A stretch of 64,000 nucleotides of DNA from Brassicibacter mesophilus (GTDB taxonomy: Bacteria; Bacillota; Clostridia; Tissierellales; Proteiniboraceae). Below, one piece after another: positions 37,601 through 45,823 of this stretch (position 1 is its first letter; the number at the start of each line of letters is the position of its first letter). The stretch spans positions 62,001 through 126,000 of the forward strand of contig NZ_JBNPXI010000001.1 of NCBI RefSeq assembly GCF_050433385.1. The letters are read 5' to 3'. Under the pieces are notes generated by a model, which searched no databases, was not told where the DNA came from, and saw nothing but the letters and a program-made list of their open reading frames with translations. A program made the position numbers and the translations under genes.

Positions 37601-38226
37601 CAATCACTATCTTCTAGCTCTTCCTTTGACATACTAAATTTATAAACACTTTCTCTAAGCCATTCATATGGCTTAGGTTTACTTTGTATGAAGAAATATA
37701 TCTTCAATATCAACTCTTCTAATTTTAAGTCATTTTTATTTCCACCAAAGCTTTCAACCAAGGATATAAAGTTCTCATTTCCTTTTTCATATTCACTCTC
37801 TAAAACTTCTTCCAATACTTCCTGTATGATAACTTTTAATTCTGTTGAATCGCCTATCCTAAAAGTAGGGTCAATACCTATTAAGTGAAAATTTCTTCTA
37901 ACAACACTTATACAGAAAGAGTGTACAGTAGTAATAGATGCTCTATTGAGTAAAGTTATCTGTCTTCTAAGGTGCTGTTCATTTGAATTTCCTTTTTCTA
38001 TTTCTTCAGCTAGTGCTTGCAATATCCTTTCTCTCATTTCACCTGCAGCAGCATTTGTAAATGTTACAATTAGCATTCTATCTATATCTACCTTGTCTTC
38101 TATAATCAATCTGATTATTCTTTCAACTAAAACAGCGGTCTTGCCTGATCCTGCCGCTGCAGATACTAAGAGATTACAGTCTCTACTGACTATTGCATCA
38201 TTCTGTGCTTCTGTCCATTTAGGCAT
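34636..38226 (-). CDS. addA: ATP-dependent helicase/nuclease subunit A
   Basis: 1196 aa, standard length. UvrD/Rep-type helicase with Walker A NLLVSAAAGSGKTAVLVERI (residues 18-37), Walker B FVDEYQDSN near 400, motif III/IV region QNFRSREEIL, and VMSIHKSKGLEFPVVICAG. The C-terminal RecB-type nuclease has GHILVDYKTDYV near 1145. With AddB it processes double-strand breaks and responds to Chi. The ATG lies 1 nt after the addB stop, and its GGAGGTGAGG ribosome site is inside addB, so the subunits are coupled. Confidence 0.97.
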   Translation of the reverse strand: MPKWTEAQNDAIVSRDCNLLVSAAAGSGKTAVLVERIIRLIIEDKVDIDRMLIVTFTNAAAGEMRERILQALAEEIEKGNSNEQHLRRQITLLNRASITTVHSFCISVVRRNFHLIGIDPTFRIGDSTELKVIIQEVLEEVLESEYEKGNENFISLVESFGGNKNDLKLEELILKIYFFIQSKPKPYEWLRESVYKFSMSKEELEDSDWIKTIKDNIKIELSGAKDLINEALRVANGINGPIEYAESLNSDLNNVYDLENTLYKYDIEEFGKKLSSITHERLKRVSKDVDEALKKEAQKLRDKYKEVIEKSLKAGIFSKGVDKYLAEINYLFPAMDYLYELIQSFSKLYSEKKLEKGILDFNDLEHYTLKILENEEIREEFRKKFDHIFVDEYQDSNIVQETILNQIKRDNNMFFVGDVKQSIYRFRLADPSLFLDKYNSYFRNENSLDKRIDLSQNFRSREEILQGINYIFKNIMSTDLGEVEYDENASLYKGADYEPAVDSPIELNIIEKEVEELENVDEELQEMGDIEVEARIIASKIKEFIKQQTYDAKEKRYKDIIYRDIVILLRATKNWGSVFNEILLMEGIPVYIDDSNGYFDVLEIKVFLNLLNIIDNKRQDLPLLSVMRSSIGGFTTDELIKIRISYKNGSYYDAVEHYINSNNDNLSDKLSKFANTIDYWAEEARYLKLDEFIWKLMIETGYYYYVGAMPGGIQRQANLRILVDRACQFDKTSINGLFNFIRFVDKLKSSSGDMGTAKIIAENENVVRIMSIHKSKGLEFPVVICAGLGKGFNMMDTRDDILLHKDLGLGPKFVDIEKRKYTETLPQIAIKKKMKIESLSEEMRVLYVALTRAKDRLLLYGTVRNISRESKKWCKDSSLYYLSNSKNYLDWICNCLAKHNDGDLIRKMAGFEEIKSSVVSDDKSHWNIKILNRMDIIKQEADNISAEQANRERLKNFIYINPTDLKGEIDRRFEWKYKHPSSIEIPSKMSVSEIKKASFNQIEDITYRIPSLVKMPKFLEGKKPFTQAEKGTIIHFIMQHLRLGDNMDRNFIEQQIDDMIIHELLTEEEAKVIDIDKLVTFYQSDIGMRILASSNVNREKPFVLRKKAVDVIQGIDECDEDVLIQGIIDCYFTEDDGHILVDYKTDYVVDGDEKSIVDKYKVQMLLYKEALERITNKQVKEMFIYSFELGREVRVD

Positions 38227-41200
38227 CTATTCCTCACCTCCAATGTTTCCTTTTACCCTTCTTAGTACTTCGTCGTCCTTTAACTTCTTAAGTGCTTTAT
38301 ATTTATTATCATCAAAGCTAGTGTCAAATTGACATATTGAAGCAAGCTGACAATAATCACATGAAACCTTGTCATCTAATTTACATGGTTCTATTCTTAT
38401 CTTCCCTTTGAGAATTTCTACTGCTATTTCACCAATCAAGTTTTTTACATGCTTAACTAATCCTTCTAAATCTTCTTTTTCAAATACAGATGAACTTTTT
38501 GTAAAGTCACCATCCTTTTTAAGTGAAACGGGAATTATATTAGAGCTTCCAGTTTCTTCGATGCTTTTGTCCATTGCTCTAATAACCTTTATATCCTTTA
38601 ATATTATGCCGTCCATCTTTAGCTGTTTAGATATTTCTGCCTCTATTATTTCAATATCATCTTCATCAGTCTTTATCATAGGGTCGTCTATCCTAAAATA
38701 GAATACGCCTGCAGGATATAGCTCATCCTTTATTAATTTATCCTTATTTGATACTACTGCATCTAGATACACTATCAATTGGATTTGAAGGCCGTAGTAG
38801 GCATCTGAAAGGCTAAAGCTCTTATTCCCTGATTTATAGTCTATTACCTTAACATAGCTGCCATTTTCGTCTTTCAATATATCTACTCTATCAATCCTAC
38901 CCTCCAGCTTTATCTCTTCACCGTTAGCCAGCTTTATAACTATAGGTGGTATCTTTTTCTCTGGCCCGTCTCCGAAGCTTAATTCATATTGAAACGGTAC
39001 AAAATCACCATGTCTTACGTGCTCAGTAAGTGTCCATAACGCTCTTTTACTTATTCTTTTTAGCTTATTTACAAGATATTTATATCTATGGGTACTTAAT
39101 AATACACCATGCTGAAAATCTTCAATCATCCTATCTAACACTCTATCTACTATTTCATCAGACTTGTCTCTTTGAATATCCTTCCAATTCAAATTTTCTA
39201 TAGAAAGCTCCTTTGAGAACTCTTCGATTGAATTATGAAACAGCAATCCTACATCTGGACTTTTCAATACATGGATTTTTCTTTCCTTTGGCTTAAGTCC
39301 ATAATTAATAAAATGTGAAAAAGGACAATTCACAAAATTCTCTAATCTAGATATACTTGATTTAAATGGCATGTCATATAGTGCTCTTGAGTATCCTTCA
39401 TCAATATATTCCTGCTGATTAGTATGGAACAATCCATCTATAACAAGATTTATCCTTTTTTTCCATACTTCATTGCTATAATACCAGTTATATACATCCC
39501 ACCATATTTCATCAATATTATTTCCATCAACATATGATCTAAGGTTTTCAGTCAGATATTTAAAGGTTGAAATAGGAGTTGCAATGAGTTTTAGCTCTTT
39601 TTCTCTATTCTTACTAATATCGCTTTGAGGAACAATATTAGTATAGAGCTTTTTAAGCCTGTCTATCAGAATCGAAGGTCTAAGCGCTTTTCCTTCATTA
39701 TCACTAAGAGCGTAACTAATAAATAAATATTCACTAGGCTTTGCAAATGAAGTATAAATAGCAAATTTTTCTTCAGATACTCTTGTTTCGTTATCAGAAT
39801 AGATTTCCATCCCTATTTCCTTCATAGCAACCTTTTCTTCATCAAGAAGAAGACCACCGTCTTCAAAGCTTGATGGAAGAATGCCATCATTGACTCCTAC
39901 AACAAATAAAGCTTTTATATTATGGCTTTTTGATCTATCTAAATTACCTATTAGTACCTGATCCATTGTAGGCGGTATTATTCCTACTTCATATTCAGAA
40001 AGTCCTGATTCTAATATTTTTATATATTCTTTTAAGTTAACTCTTGTATCTCCTAATATCTCTACTAGTTGATCAAATACCTCCATAACTATATTCCATA
40101 TTTGAGTATTTTCATTTACGTACTCTAGATTTCCTTTATTCTTTTGTGTATCAATTAAATAGTTCAACTTCTCTTCAATATTCATTTCATTTAAAAAATC
40201 AAAAAGATATTTAGTCAAATCAGAAACCAAATTTTTGTTTCTGATTTTATTCTTAAGATTAACTATCGAAGCTATAAACCTATTTCTGATTAAATTAATT
40301 TCTTCAAGATCATCATCTTCAAATACAAAATCACTTAGCCATTTATCTCCCGCTATTCCGTACTTAAGTACATAGTTTTCCAGCTTTTCATACTCTGTTT
40401 TATTTAATTCACTAAAGCCTGTCTTTATTAGTCTAAATACATCTTCGTACTTAAATCCCCTCGATATAATCTCCAGTCCAGATAAAATGAACTTTATAAT
40501 AGGGTTATTCATTATACTTCTTTTTTCATCTATAAAATACGGAACCCCATACTCACTAAACACTTTCTTTATAGTTGGAGCATAAATGTCCATATGATTA
40601 CACACTACTGCTATATCTCTCCATCTATAATCTTTATCACGCACTAAGCTAATTATCTGGCATGCTATATTTTCGATTTCAGTATATTGATTCATACCTG
40701 AAAAGACCTGAACTCTATCGACTTGTTCTTTATATTTATTGTATGGATACGAATATAACTCTTTCTCTAGATATTTGAGCTGCTCATGTCTATGTAAAAC
40801 TTCATTTTCAACAACAGTCCTTGACTCTTTTACCCCATTAGCTTCGGCTATCTTTCTTAGTCTTTGATATGTATCTAATACTGGCTTAAACATATCGTAA
40901 TCTCTATTTCTAGTTTCATCTAAGGTCAAAGAAATGCTCAATTTTCTTGACTTTAAAGCTAGTTTCTCTAAAATCTTATATTCCTGTGAAGAAAAGCTAT
41001 TAAATCCATCAATCCATATTTCACAGTCATAAAAATAATCGGAGTCTTCTATTTTCTGTATAAGCAAATTCATCTTGTCTTCTTCATCTGTATATTTTCC
41101 ATCTAGATAATCATTAAAATTCTTATATATTAAAGAGATATCTTGCAGCTTTCTTTTAAGCATATTGTCATCTTCAATAGAATTAATTTTTGATTCTAAT

Positions 41201-41613
41201 AGTTCATAAGAAATGTCATTTCTCTTAAATTCTGAAACAAGGCTACAAAAATTAGATAAAAAACCTTCCTGTTTAGAACCTTTTTTGAAGACAGATAAGT
41301 CTTGAGAATTTTCATCAAATAATTTTCTCAACACCATTATCTTTCCTAATTCATTTATTGTAGCTTTTTTTATTCCGCCTACTTCACTTAAAACTTTGTA
41401 AGCAAGTCTTTCAAAGCTTAATACTTCTACTCTCATGATCCCATCTAGACCTTTTTTGTTTATCAAATCTGCTTCTGCTTGCAAAGTAAATTGCTCTGGA
41501 ACCAAAAGAACTAAACGATGTTCGCTATTTTCCTTAAGTCTATAGTCAATTTCATGAAGTACTAAACTAGTTTTTCCCACACCAGCTCTTCCTAAAATGT
41601 ATCTTAATTTCAC
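38227..41613 (-). CDS. addB: ATP-dependent nuclease subunit B
   Basis: 1128 aa, GTG start with GAGGTGA. AddB has an inactive helicase-like fold with one P-loop (LGRAGVGKTSLVLHEID, residues 7-23) and a C-terminal RecB nuclease (VKVIDYKSGNKSFSL near 950). The 4Fe-4S cluster is supported by a Cys before the nuclease (ENFVNCPFSHFI) and three after it (CDYCQLASIC, about 1085), the conserved AddB set. First gene of the addB-addA-sbcD-sbcC operon; no separate terminator splits the four. Confidence 0.97.
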   Translation of the reverse strand: MKLRYILGRAGVGKTSLVLHEIDYRLKENSEHRLVLLVPEQFTLQAEADLINKKGLDGIMRVEVLSFERLAYKVLSEVGGIKKATINELGKIMVLRKLFDENSQDLSVFKKGSKQEGFLSNFCSLVSEFKRNDISYELLESKINSIEDDNMLKRKLQDISLIYKNFNDYLDGKYTDEEDKMNLLIQKIEDSDYFYDCEIWIDGFNSFSSQEYKILEKLALKSRKLSISLTLDETRNRDYDMFKPVLDTYQRLRKIAEANGVKESRTVVENEVLHRHEQLKYLEKELYSYPYNKYKEQVDRVQVFSGMNQYTEIENIACQIISLVRDKDYRWRDIAVVCNHMDIYAPTIKKVFSEYGVPYFIDEKRSIMNNPIIKFILSGLEIISRGFKYEDVFRLIKTGFSELNKTEYEKLENYVLKYGIAGDKWLSDFVFEDDDLEEINLIRNRFIASIVNLKNKIRNKNLVSDLTKYLFDFLNEMNIEEKLNYLIDTQKNKGNLEYVNENTQIWNIVMEVFDQLVEILGDTRVNLKEYIKILESGLSEYEVGIIPPTMDQVLIGNLDRSKSHNIKALFVVGVNDGILPSSFEDGGLLLDEEKVAMKEIGMEIYSDNETRVSEEKFAIYTSFAKPSEYLFISYALSDNEGKALRPSILIDRLKKLYTNIVPQSDISKNREKELKLIATPISTFKYLTENLRSYVDGNNIDEIWWDVYNWYYSNEVWKKRINLVIDGLFHTNQQEYIDEGYSRALYDMPFKSSISRLENFVNCPFSHFINYGLKPKERKIHVLKSPDVGLLFHNSIEEFSKELSIENLNWKDIQRDKSDEIVDRVLDRMIEDFQHGVLLSTHRYKYLVNKLKRISKRALWTLTEHVRHGDFVPFQYELSFGDGPEKKIPPIVIKLANGEEIKLEGRIDRVDILKDENGSYVKVIDYKSGNKSFSLSDAYYGLQIQLIVYLDAVVSNKDKLIKDELYPAGVFYFRIDDPMIKTDEDDIEIIEAEISKQLKMDGIILKDIKVIRAMDKSIEETGSSNIIPVSLKKDGDFTKSSSVFEKEDLEGLVKHVKNLIGEIAVEILKGKIRIEPCKLDDKVSCDYCQLASICQFDTSFDDNKYKALKKLKDDEVLRRVKGNIGGEE

Positions 41614-41712
41614 GTTATCACCTCATCAAAAACCTTATATGAATATATTCTACTTTTCTGTGCTATACCCTCTTAAGAATATATGGAATTAATGTATATA
41701 AGTTCACAAATT

Positions 41713-41737
41713 AAAAAGGATGACTGCTAGCCACCCT
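41713..41737 (-). terminator. Terminator of the kinase-like membrane protein gene
   Basis: On the minus strand, an 8-bp stem GGGTGGCT / AGTCATCC (two G-U pairs) with loop AGC, then TTTTT. It overlaps the stop codon region at 41736 and separates this gene from addB. Confidence 0.7.
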
Positions 41738-43148
41738 ATTTAAGTACATCGATATCAATTGTATCAATCCATATTTCTTCATTTGGATCCACTGTTATAT
41801 ATATTTTTATATAATCACCATTTTTTGTATTGACCTCTAAGTTTTGAAGTATCCAATTATTTTGAACAAGATCTGCTTTTCTAGATGTATAAGTTAATAT
41901 TTTATCTTCATTTCCTAATTTTAAAACAACACTGCATTCTGTATTTCCATTTGAGTTTAACCACAATGAAGCATTAACTACCCTATCTTTTAAATAACTA
42001 AATTTTTCATCATTAAAATCTATATATCCTATCAAAAAGCTTTGCTTTTCTTGGGTATCATTAGAGGCCTTGATAGAGCTTGTGCCTTTATGAAATTTCT
42101 CTGAATCTATGACCCCTATATTTGTTTCATCATCCAAATTCATGTCTTCACTGAAAAAATCAGATATGGTTTCAGTGCTATTATCTTTTATCAATATGTC
42201 ATTGATTTCTTCAGTGTGGTCTTCAGTATTGTCTTGACTGTTCTGTTGGTTTTCTGTATCAGTAATTGTCGATGTGTCATTTTCTTTGTTTTTATTAATC
42301 TCATCTGCATTTGCTTCAATAGTTGTATCATTGCGCAGCTTAATTGTATCAATTATTTTATCTACAGCAAAAGCGATGACTGGTATGAGTATTATTAAAA
42401 TAACAATTGCTTTGCTTTTTATTTTATATTTGAATCGTTTTCTTGATAAATTTTTTCTCATTGTATGTACTCTTTTACTCTCTTGTCTTTCAGGGTTTAT
42501 CAGCTTATATAGATTTGAAGATTTATAATCACTGACCAGGTCAATCAGTCTAATATATTTATCTTCTAAACAATTCGTTATTAACCTAGATATGTCTGGA
42601 GGTATGTGTTTTAAAACTTTATTATCCTCAATCTCTTTTCCAGAAAAAATTATATGTAAAACATTTGCTATAGCTCTTAACACTTCTTCTGTTCCAACAT
42701 TTATGTAATTAGGTCGTAACAATAATATCCCTGCACTCCCCATACTTCCATTCTCATATATTTGTAAGCTGTTATGATTAAACATCGATAAAAAAATCCT
42801 GTTCGGCTGGTTTTTAAGTCTAATTATTTTATTCATTATAAATGAAGTATAATTGATTTGGCTTGCGAGAGTCATCTTGTTTGAAGAAATGTATTCTTCT
42901 AGAGAATTATTTCGATTATACTCTGTTATAATATCTATGGATTCGTCAGTCTCATATATCTCTTCAATTGCATTTACATTATTTTTAAGATTATCAAAAT
43001 CCACATCAGATACTACTGTTTTCTCTGTTATAGAGTTTAGCAAATATAGATTATTGTTTTCTTTATGCTTACATATAAAAATCTTTTGATAATCATTTTG
43101 TACATATGTATCTATAATCTCAAAATTTTCTAAATATGCACTATCCAT
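41736..43148 (-). CDS. Membrane protein: degenerate kinase-like domain, one TM helix, extracellular beta domain
   Basis: 470 aa, from ATG 43148 with a GAGAGGAAG site. Residues 1-215 look like a reduced protein-kinase fold (YQKIFICKHKENNNLYLLNS, then TEYNRNNSLEEYISSNKMTL as a hinge-like segment, and later HIPPDISRLITNCLEDKY) but no HRD, DFG or glycine-rich loop is visible. After a very basic stretch (RKRFKYKIKSK) comes a TM helix AIVILIILIPVIAFAV near 255, an acidic Asn/Thr-rich linker, and a C-terminal beta domain (YIDFNDEKFSYLKDRVVNAS) resembling a carbohydrate-binding jelly roll. It could be an envelope sensor. Function unknown. Confidence 0.65.
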   Translation of the reverse strand: MDSAYLENFEIIDTYVQNDYQKIFICKHKENNNLYLLNSITEKTVVSDVDFDNLKNNVNAIEEIYETDESIDIITEYNRNNSLEEYISSNKMTLASQINYTSFIMNKIIRLKNQPNRIFLSMFNHNSLQIYENGSMGSAGILLLRPNYINVGTEEVLRAIANVLHIIFSGKEIEDNKVLKHIPPDISRLITNCLEDKYIRLIDLVSDYKSSNLYKLINPERQESKRVHTMRKNLSRKRFKYKIKSKAIVILIILIPVIAFAVDKIIDTIKLRNDTTIEANADEINKNKENDTSTITDTENQQNSQDNTEDHTEEINDILIKDNSTETISDFFSEDMNLDDETNIGVIDSEKFHKGTSSIKASNDTQEKQSFLIGYIDFNDEKFSYLKDRVVNASLWLNSNGNTECSVVLKLGNEDKILTYTSRKADLVQNNWILQNLEVNTKNGDYIKIYITVDPNEEIWIDTIDIDVLK

Positions 43149-43224
43149 ATAATCTTCCTCTCGATGCAATATATTAATATTCTACCATTTTCTATTACAA
43201 TTGTCATATTGTTTCGACAAAAAG

Positions 43225-43262
43225 AAAAAAGATATGCAGATTAACAATCCACATACCTTTTT
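43225..43262 (-). terminator. Strong terminator of the DsrE-like gene
   Basis: A 12-bp stem GGTATGTGGATT / AATCTGCATATC with a 3-nt loop GTT, followed by T6 on the minus strand, starting just after the stop at 43267. Confidence 0.85.
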
Positions 43263-43266
43263 AGGT

Positions 43267-43743
43267 TTATATAAATAGTTGTATTTCAGAATTTACTGCA
43301 TCCTTGAGGTATTCATATACTTCTATTATTTCTAGCTCTGGTATTAGCTCTTCTTGTTTAAAACCCATAACTTCCTGAGAAAGCTTACAACCATAGAATT
43401 TTACTCCTTTTTTTCTTGCTCCATTCAGAAAGTCTTCTAGCATAGGCTTATTTTTATCTTGCATCATTTTCTTCAACATTCTTTGACCCATTCCGCCCAT
43501 GTTCATTCTGCTAAGAGTAAGTTTTTCTGTTCCTTTAGGAGTAAAGATACTAAACATCTTTTCAAATATTGACTTGTTGCTCATAATGTTTTTATCTGGA
43601 TCTCTTAAAACTAGCAATCCCCAAAATGCAAAAAACATAGTTACTTCCATATGTAGCTCTCTTGCTCCATTTGCAAGTATAAGTGCTGCTAAAGCTTTAT
43701 CATAATCACCACTAAATACTAAAAGATTTAATCTTTTTTCCAT
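43267..43743 (-). CDS. DsrE/DsrF-like family protein (DrsE_2 type)
   Basis: 158 aa from ATG 43743 with GGGAG. The start LNLLVFSGDYDKALAALILA and EVTMFFAFWGLLVLRD fit the DsrE_2 group, which adopt the DsrE/TusD fold linked to sulfur transfer. Two Met-rich segments follow (MNMGGMGQRMLKKMMQD), a hallmark of this clade. One conserved Cys sits in VKFYGCKLSQEVMG near residue 120 and could carry a persulfide. A sulfur-carrier role is family-based inference. The universal-stress-like gene lies 90 nt upstream. Confidence 0.78.
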   Translation of the reverse strand: MEKRLNLLVFSGDYDKALAALILANGARELHMEVTMFFAFWGLLVLRDPDKNIMSNKSIFEKMFSIFTPKGTEKLTLSRMNMGGMGQRMLKKMMQDKNKPMLEDFLNGARKKGVKFYGCKLSQEVMGFKQEELIPELEIIEVYEYLKDAVNSEIQLFI

Positions 43744-43831
43744 TAAATACACTCCCTAACAATAGTAAACATATTTTCTCCTATATGAGTGTATTTAATT
43801 CAAATATCAAGGTTTAAATATTATACTGCAG

Positions 43832-44215
43832 CTATACTATTATAAATTCAGCATCTGCTAGTGTTTTCTTAAGTTTAAGCGCTATACTATGACTTTCCAT
43901 ATCCTCTCCGTCAGGTGATGCTCCCATAACTATATGTGTTATGTTATTTTTCACTGCAAAATCAGCTATAGCCTTTATTACGTCCTTTGATCTAATAACA
44001 GTAAGGTCAGCTCCAACCTTTTTTGAGACACCAAACAAATATTCTAGTGCTTCTCCATCACTACAGTTATTTAAAAATTTATCTTTTTCGTTAACTACAT
44101 GTATGACAAATAGATTATCTTCTTCATTATTTACTTCATGATGTCCATTCATAATAAGTCGTTCACAAGTCTTTTGTTGTGTAACACAAACCATTACATT
44201 TTTAATGCTTTTCAT
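43832..44215 (-). CDS. Universal stress protein family protein
   Basis: 127 aa from ATG 44215 with AAAGGAGTG; the frame is open further but without a site. One UspA-like domain: IKNVMVCVTQQKTCERLI at the start, NLFVIHVVNEKDKFL as the second strand, and ITHIVMGASPDGEDMESHSI, which replaces the usual GxxGxnG(S/T) nucleotide loop. The first strand and the KTCERL segment resemble the Usp domain of KdpD. ATP binding is therefore uncertain. It may be co-transcribed with the DsrE-like gene. Confidence 0.78.
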   Translation of the reverse strand: MKSIKNVMVCVTQQKTCERLIMNGHHEVNNEEDNLFVIHVVNEKDKFLNNCSDGEALEYLFGVSKKVGADLTVIRSKDVIKAIADFAVKNNITHIVMGASPDGEDMESHSIALKLKKTLADAEFIIV

Positions 44216-44386
44216 AAGAACACTCCTTTCAAAAGAAAGTAATAGCAGTCCTTTCAAGTTTATTATCCGAAATATTACTAAATATATTGCCGACCTATTA
44301 TATTATATCAATGTATTATATAAAAATAAAGAAGTATACAAGCCCTGAATATGAATTTAAATCATTAAATCTATCATTCTCGCAGT

Positions 44387-44423
44387 AAAAAATACATATC
44401 TCGTTAGAAGATATGTATTTTTT
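44387..44423. terminator. Bidirectional AT-rich terminator hairpin
   Basis: AAAAAATACATATCT / AGATATGTATTTTTT perfect 15-bp stem with a 7-nt loop, between the universal stress gene and the IseA-like gene. T runs occur on both strands. Confidence 0.75.
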
Positions 44424-44499
44424 ATTGCAAAAAACATTTCAAGAAATAGTATTGTTTTGAAGAGTTTTTTTATAATAATCAATGCACAATTTGACTTAA

Positions 44500-45018
44500 T
44501 TAATACACCATGTTGTTTACTCTAATTTCATTTACGTCATTTTTAATAAACTCTATATTAATTGTACTAGTATTATCAAAGTCTGAAGGTACTTGAAATG
44601 TGACTAAAGCTCTATTACCAGTATATTTAATGTCTTTTACAACTGCATCATTCCATTCCTTTGTATAAACTAAATCTGAAATATCTTTATATAAGATGCC
44701 ATTTATCTCGTTGTATCCACACATATTATATATCTGCTCAGCTACATCTTTTGTATAGATTTTTTGTAAATAGGTCATTACTTTCTGCTTTGTATTAATG
44801 TCTACATCTTCAATTTTCATTGCAGATAAATCATTCTGATTAATTATAGGATTATTACCACCTTCACTAACATATCTAGTTGTGTCTGCAGCTCTAACGA
44901 GTAATAGTAGTGCCTCACTATCAGATAAAAATTTATCTTTATTTAATTTAGAAAATATTACTAATATAATTAAGACAAACGTGATAGCCAATACTATATA
45001 ATTTATTCTGCTTCTCAT
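44500..45018 (-). CDS. Membrane-anchored protein, possibly IseA-like (DL-endopeptidase inhibitor)
   Basis: 172 aa with one N-terminal hydrophobic segment (YIVLAITFVLIILVIFSKL, residues 7-25), so the rest is secreted or anchored outside. The segment SDSEALLLLVRAADTTRYVS, the paired DINTKQKVMTYLQKIYTKDV, and AEQIYNMCGYNEINGILYKD resemble IseA (YoeB), which inhibits autolysins of the NlpC/P60 type in Bacillus. The similarity is by eye and moderate. It sits just beyond the terminator of the tail locus, so a link to cell lysis is possible but unproven. Confidence 0.5.
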   Translation of the reverse strand: MRSRINYIVLAITFVLIILVIFSKLNKDKFLSDSEALLLLVRAADTTRYVSEGGNNPIINQNDLSAMKIEDVDINTKQKVMTYLQKIYTKDVAEQIYNMCGYNEINGILYKDISDLVYTKEWNDAVVKDIKYTGNRALVTFQVPSDFDNTSTINIEFIKNDVNEIRVNNMVY

Positions 45019-45225
45019 ATTTTTCTCCTCATATTATAATAATATATAGTCATTAAATATATCCTCGAGAGAATGATATGTTTTTTCTTTATTCATAAAT
45101 AATTATATCATAATTGTAAAAATGTATATATAGTTACATTTTTTAGTGGCAATATCAATTCCTTTACATAACCATGATTTTGAAAAATTACATGATTACC
45201 AAAATCACAATATATTGTATCAAAA

Positions 45226-45253
45226 AAGAAAAAGCTGAGGATTATTCCTCAGC
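45226..45253 (-). terminator. Terminator of the phage tail operon
   Basis: Minus strand: perfect 8-bp stem GCTGAGGA / TCCTCAGC with loop ATAA, then TTTTTCTTTTTT. It lies 10 nt after the stop of the holin-like gene and marks the end of the tail locus. Confidence 0.9.
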
Positions 45254-45262
45254 CTCTCTAAA

Positions 45263-45628
45263 TTAATTCTGCCACTCAATAGCAGATTTCATTTTTAAAT
45301 ATTCATCTTCATACCCTAAAAGATTTTTGTCTCTCTGCAAATATTCTTTCAAATAGTCAACTGCATCTTGAATCAGTTTGTCCAATTCTTTTTCAGTTAT
45401 AAGCAGTCTCAAGATAAATGGCAACACCTTATATATATTGGTTACTACCAAATTATATTTTAAATCTCCTGTTCCACTTCCTAATGCTTTCTCTGCCTGA
45501 ATAACTAGGCTTAAAACCACCTGCTTAACGAACTTTTTCTTGCCTCTCTTATAAGAAAAAGCTAGTAAGCATATAAATATCACTACTAGCAATAAATCTA
45601 ACCAATATGTTTTAAAAAAATCATTCAT
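45263..45628 (-). CDS. Holin-like phage protein (LLH type)
   Basis: 121 aa from ATG 45628 with GGAGG at 8 nt. A short N-terminus (NDFFKTYW) precedes one TM helix (LDLLLVVIFICLLAFSYKRG), then a basic segment and a long amphipathic part with VIQAEKALGSGTGDLKYN and VLPFILRLLITEKELDKLIQ. This AEKALGSGTG pattern is typical of phage holin LLH family proteins. Holins perforate the membrane to release particles. It is the last gene before the operon terminator. No endolysin gene is seen near it. Confidence 0.7.
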   Translation of the reverse strand: MNDFFKTYWLDLLLVVIFICLLAFSYKRGKKKFVKQVVLSLVIQAEKALGSGTGDLKYNLVVTNIYKVLPFILRLLITEKELDKLIQDAVDYLKEYLQRDKNLLGYEDEYLKMKSAIEWQN

Positions 45629-45701
45629 TTTGACTTCCTCCATATCACTTTTTATATTTATCAAATGTTTTTATATATACTCCTCATATTATCTAAACAA
45701 T

Positions 45702-45790
45702 TCATTTTGGGATCAGCTGTTTATCATGAACATCTAGACCTTCAGCAATTCTTTTATGCCGCTCTTTACACAAGCCATCAGTAGACTCTA
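45702..45790 (-). pseudogene. Remnant of a small XhlA-like phage gene
   Basis: A 29-codon minus frame ending at 45702 reads STDGLCKERHKRIAEGLDVH and then DKQLIPK. It resembles the cytosolic start of XhlA-type proteins (Cys, then RH-x-I-x-x-L-x-x-H). It has no good start and lacks the TM helix, so it is probably a truncated relic of a lysis gene. Low confidence. Confidence 0.3.
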
Positions 45791-45823
45791 TATATTCTCA
45801 CTTCCTTTGAGAACAATAATCAT

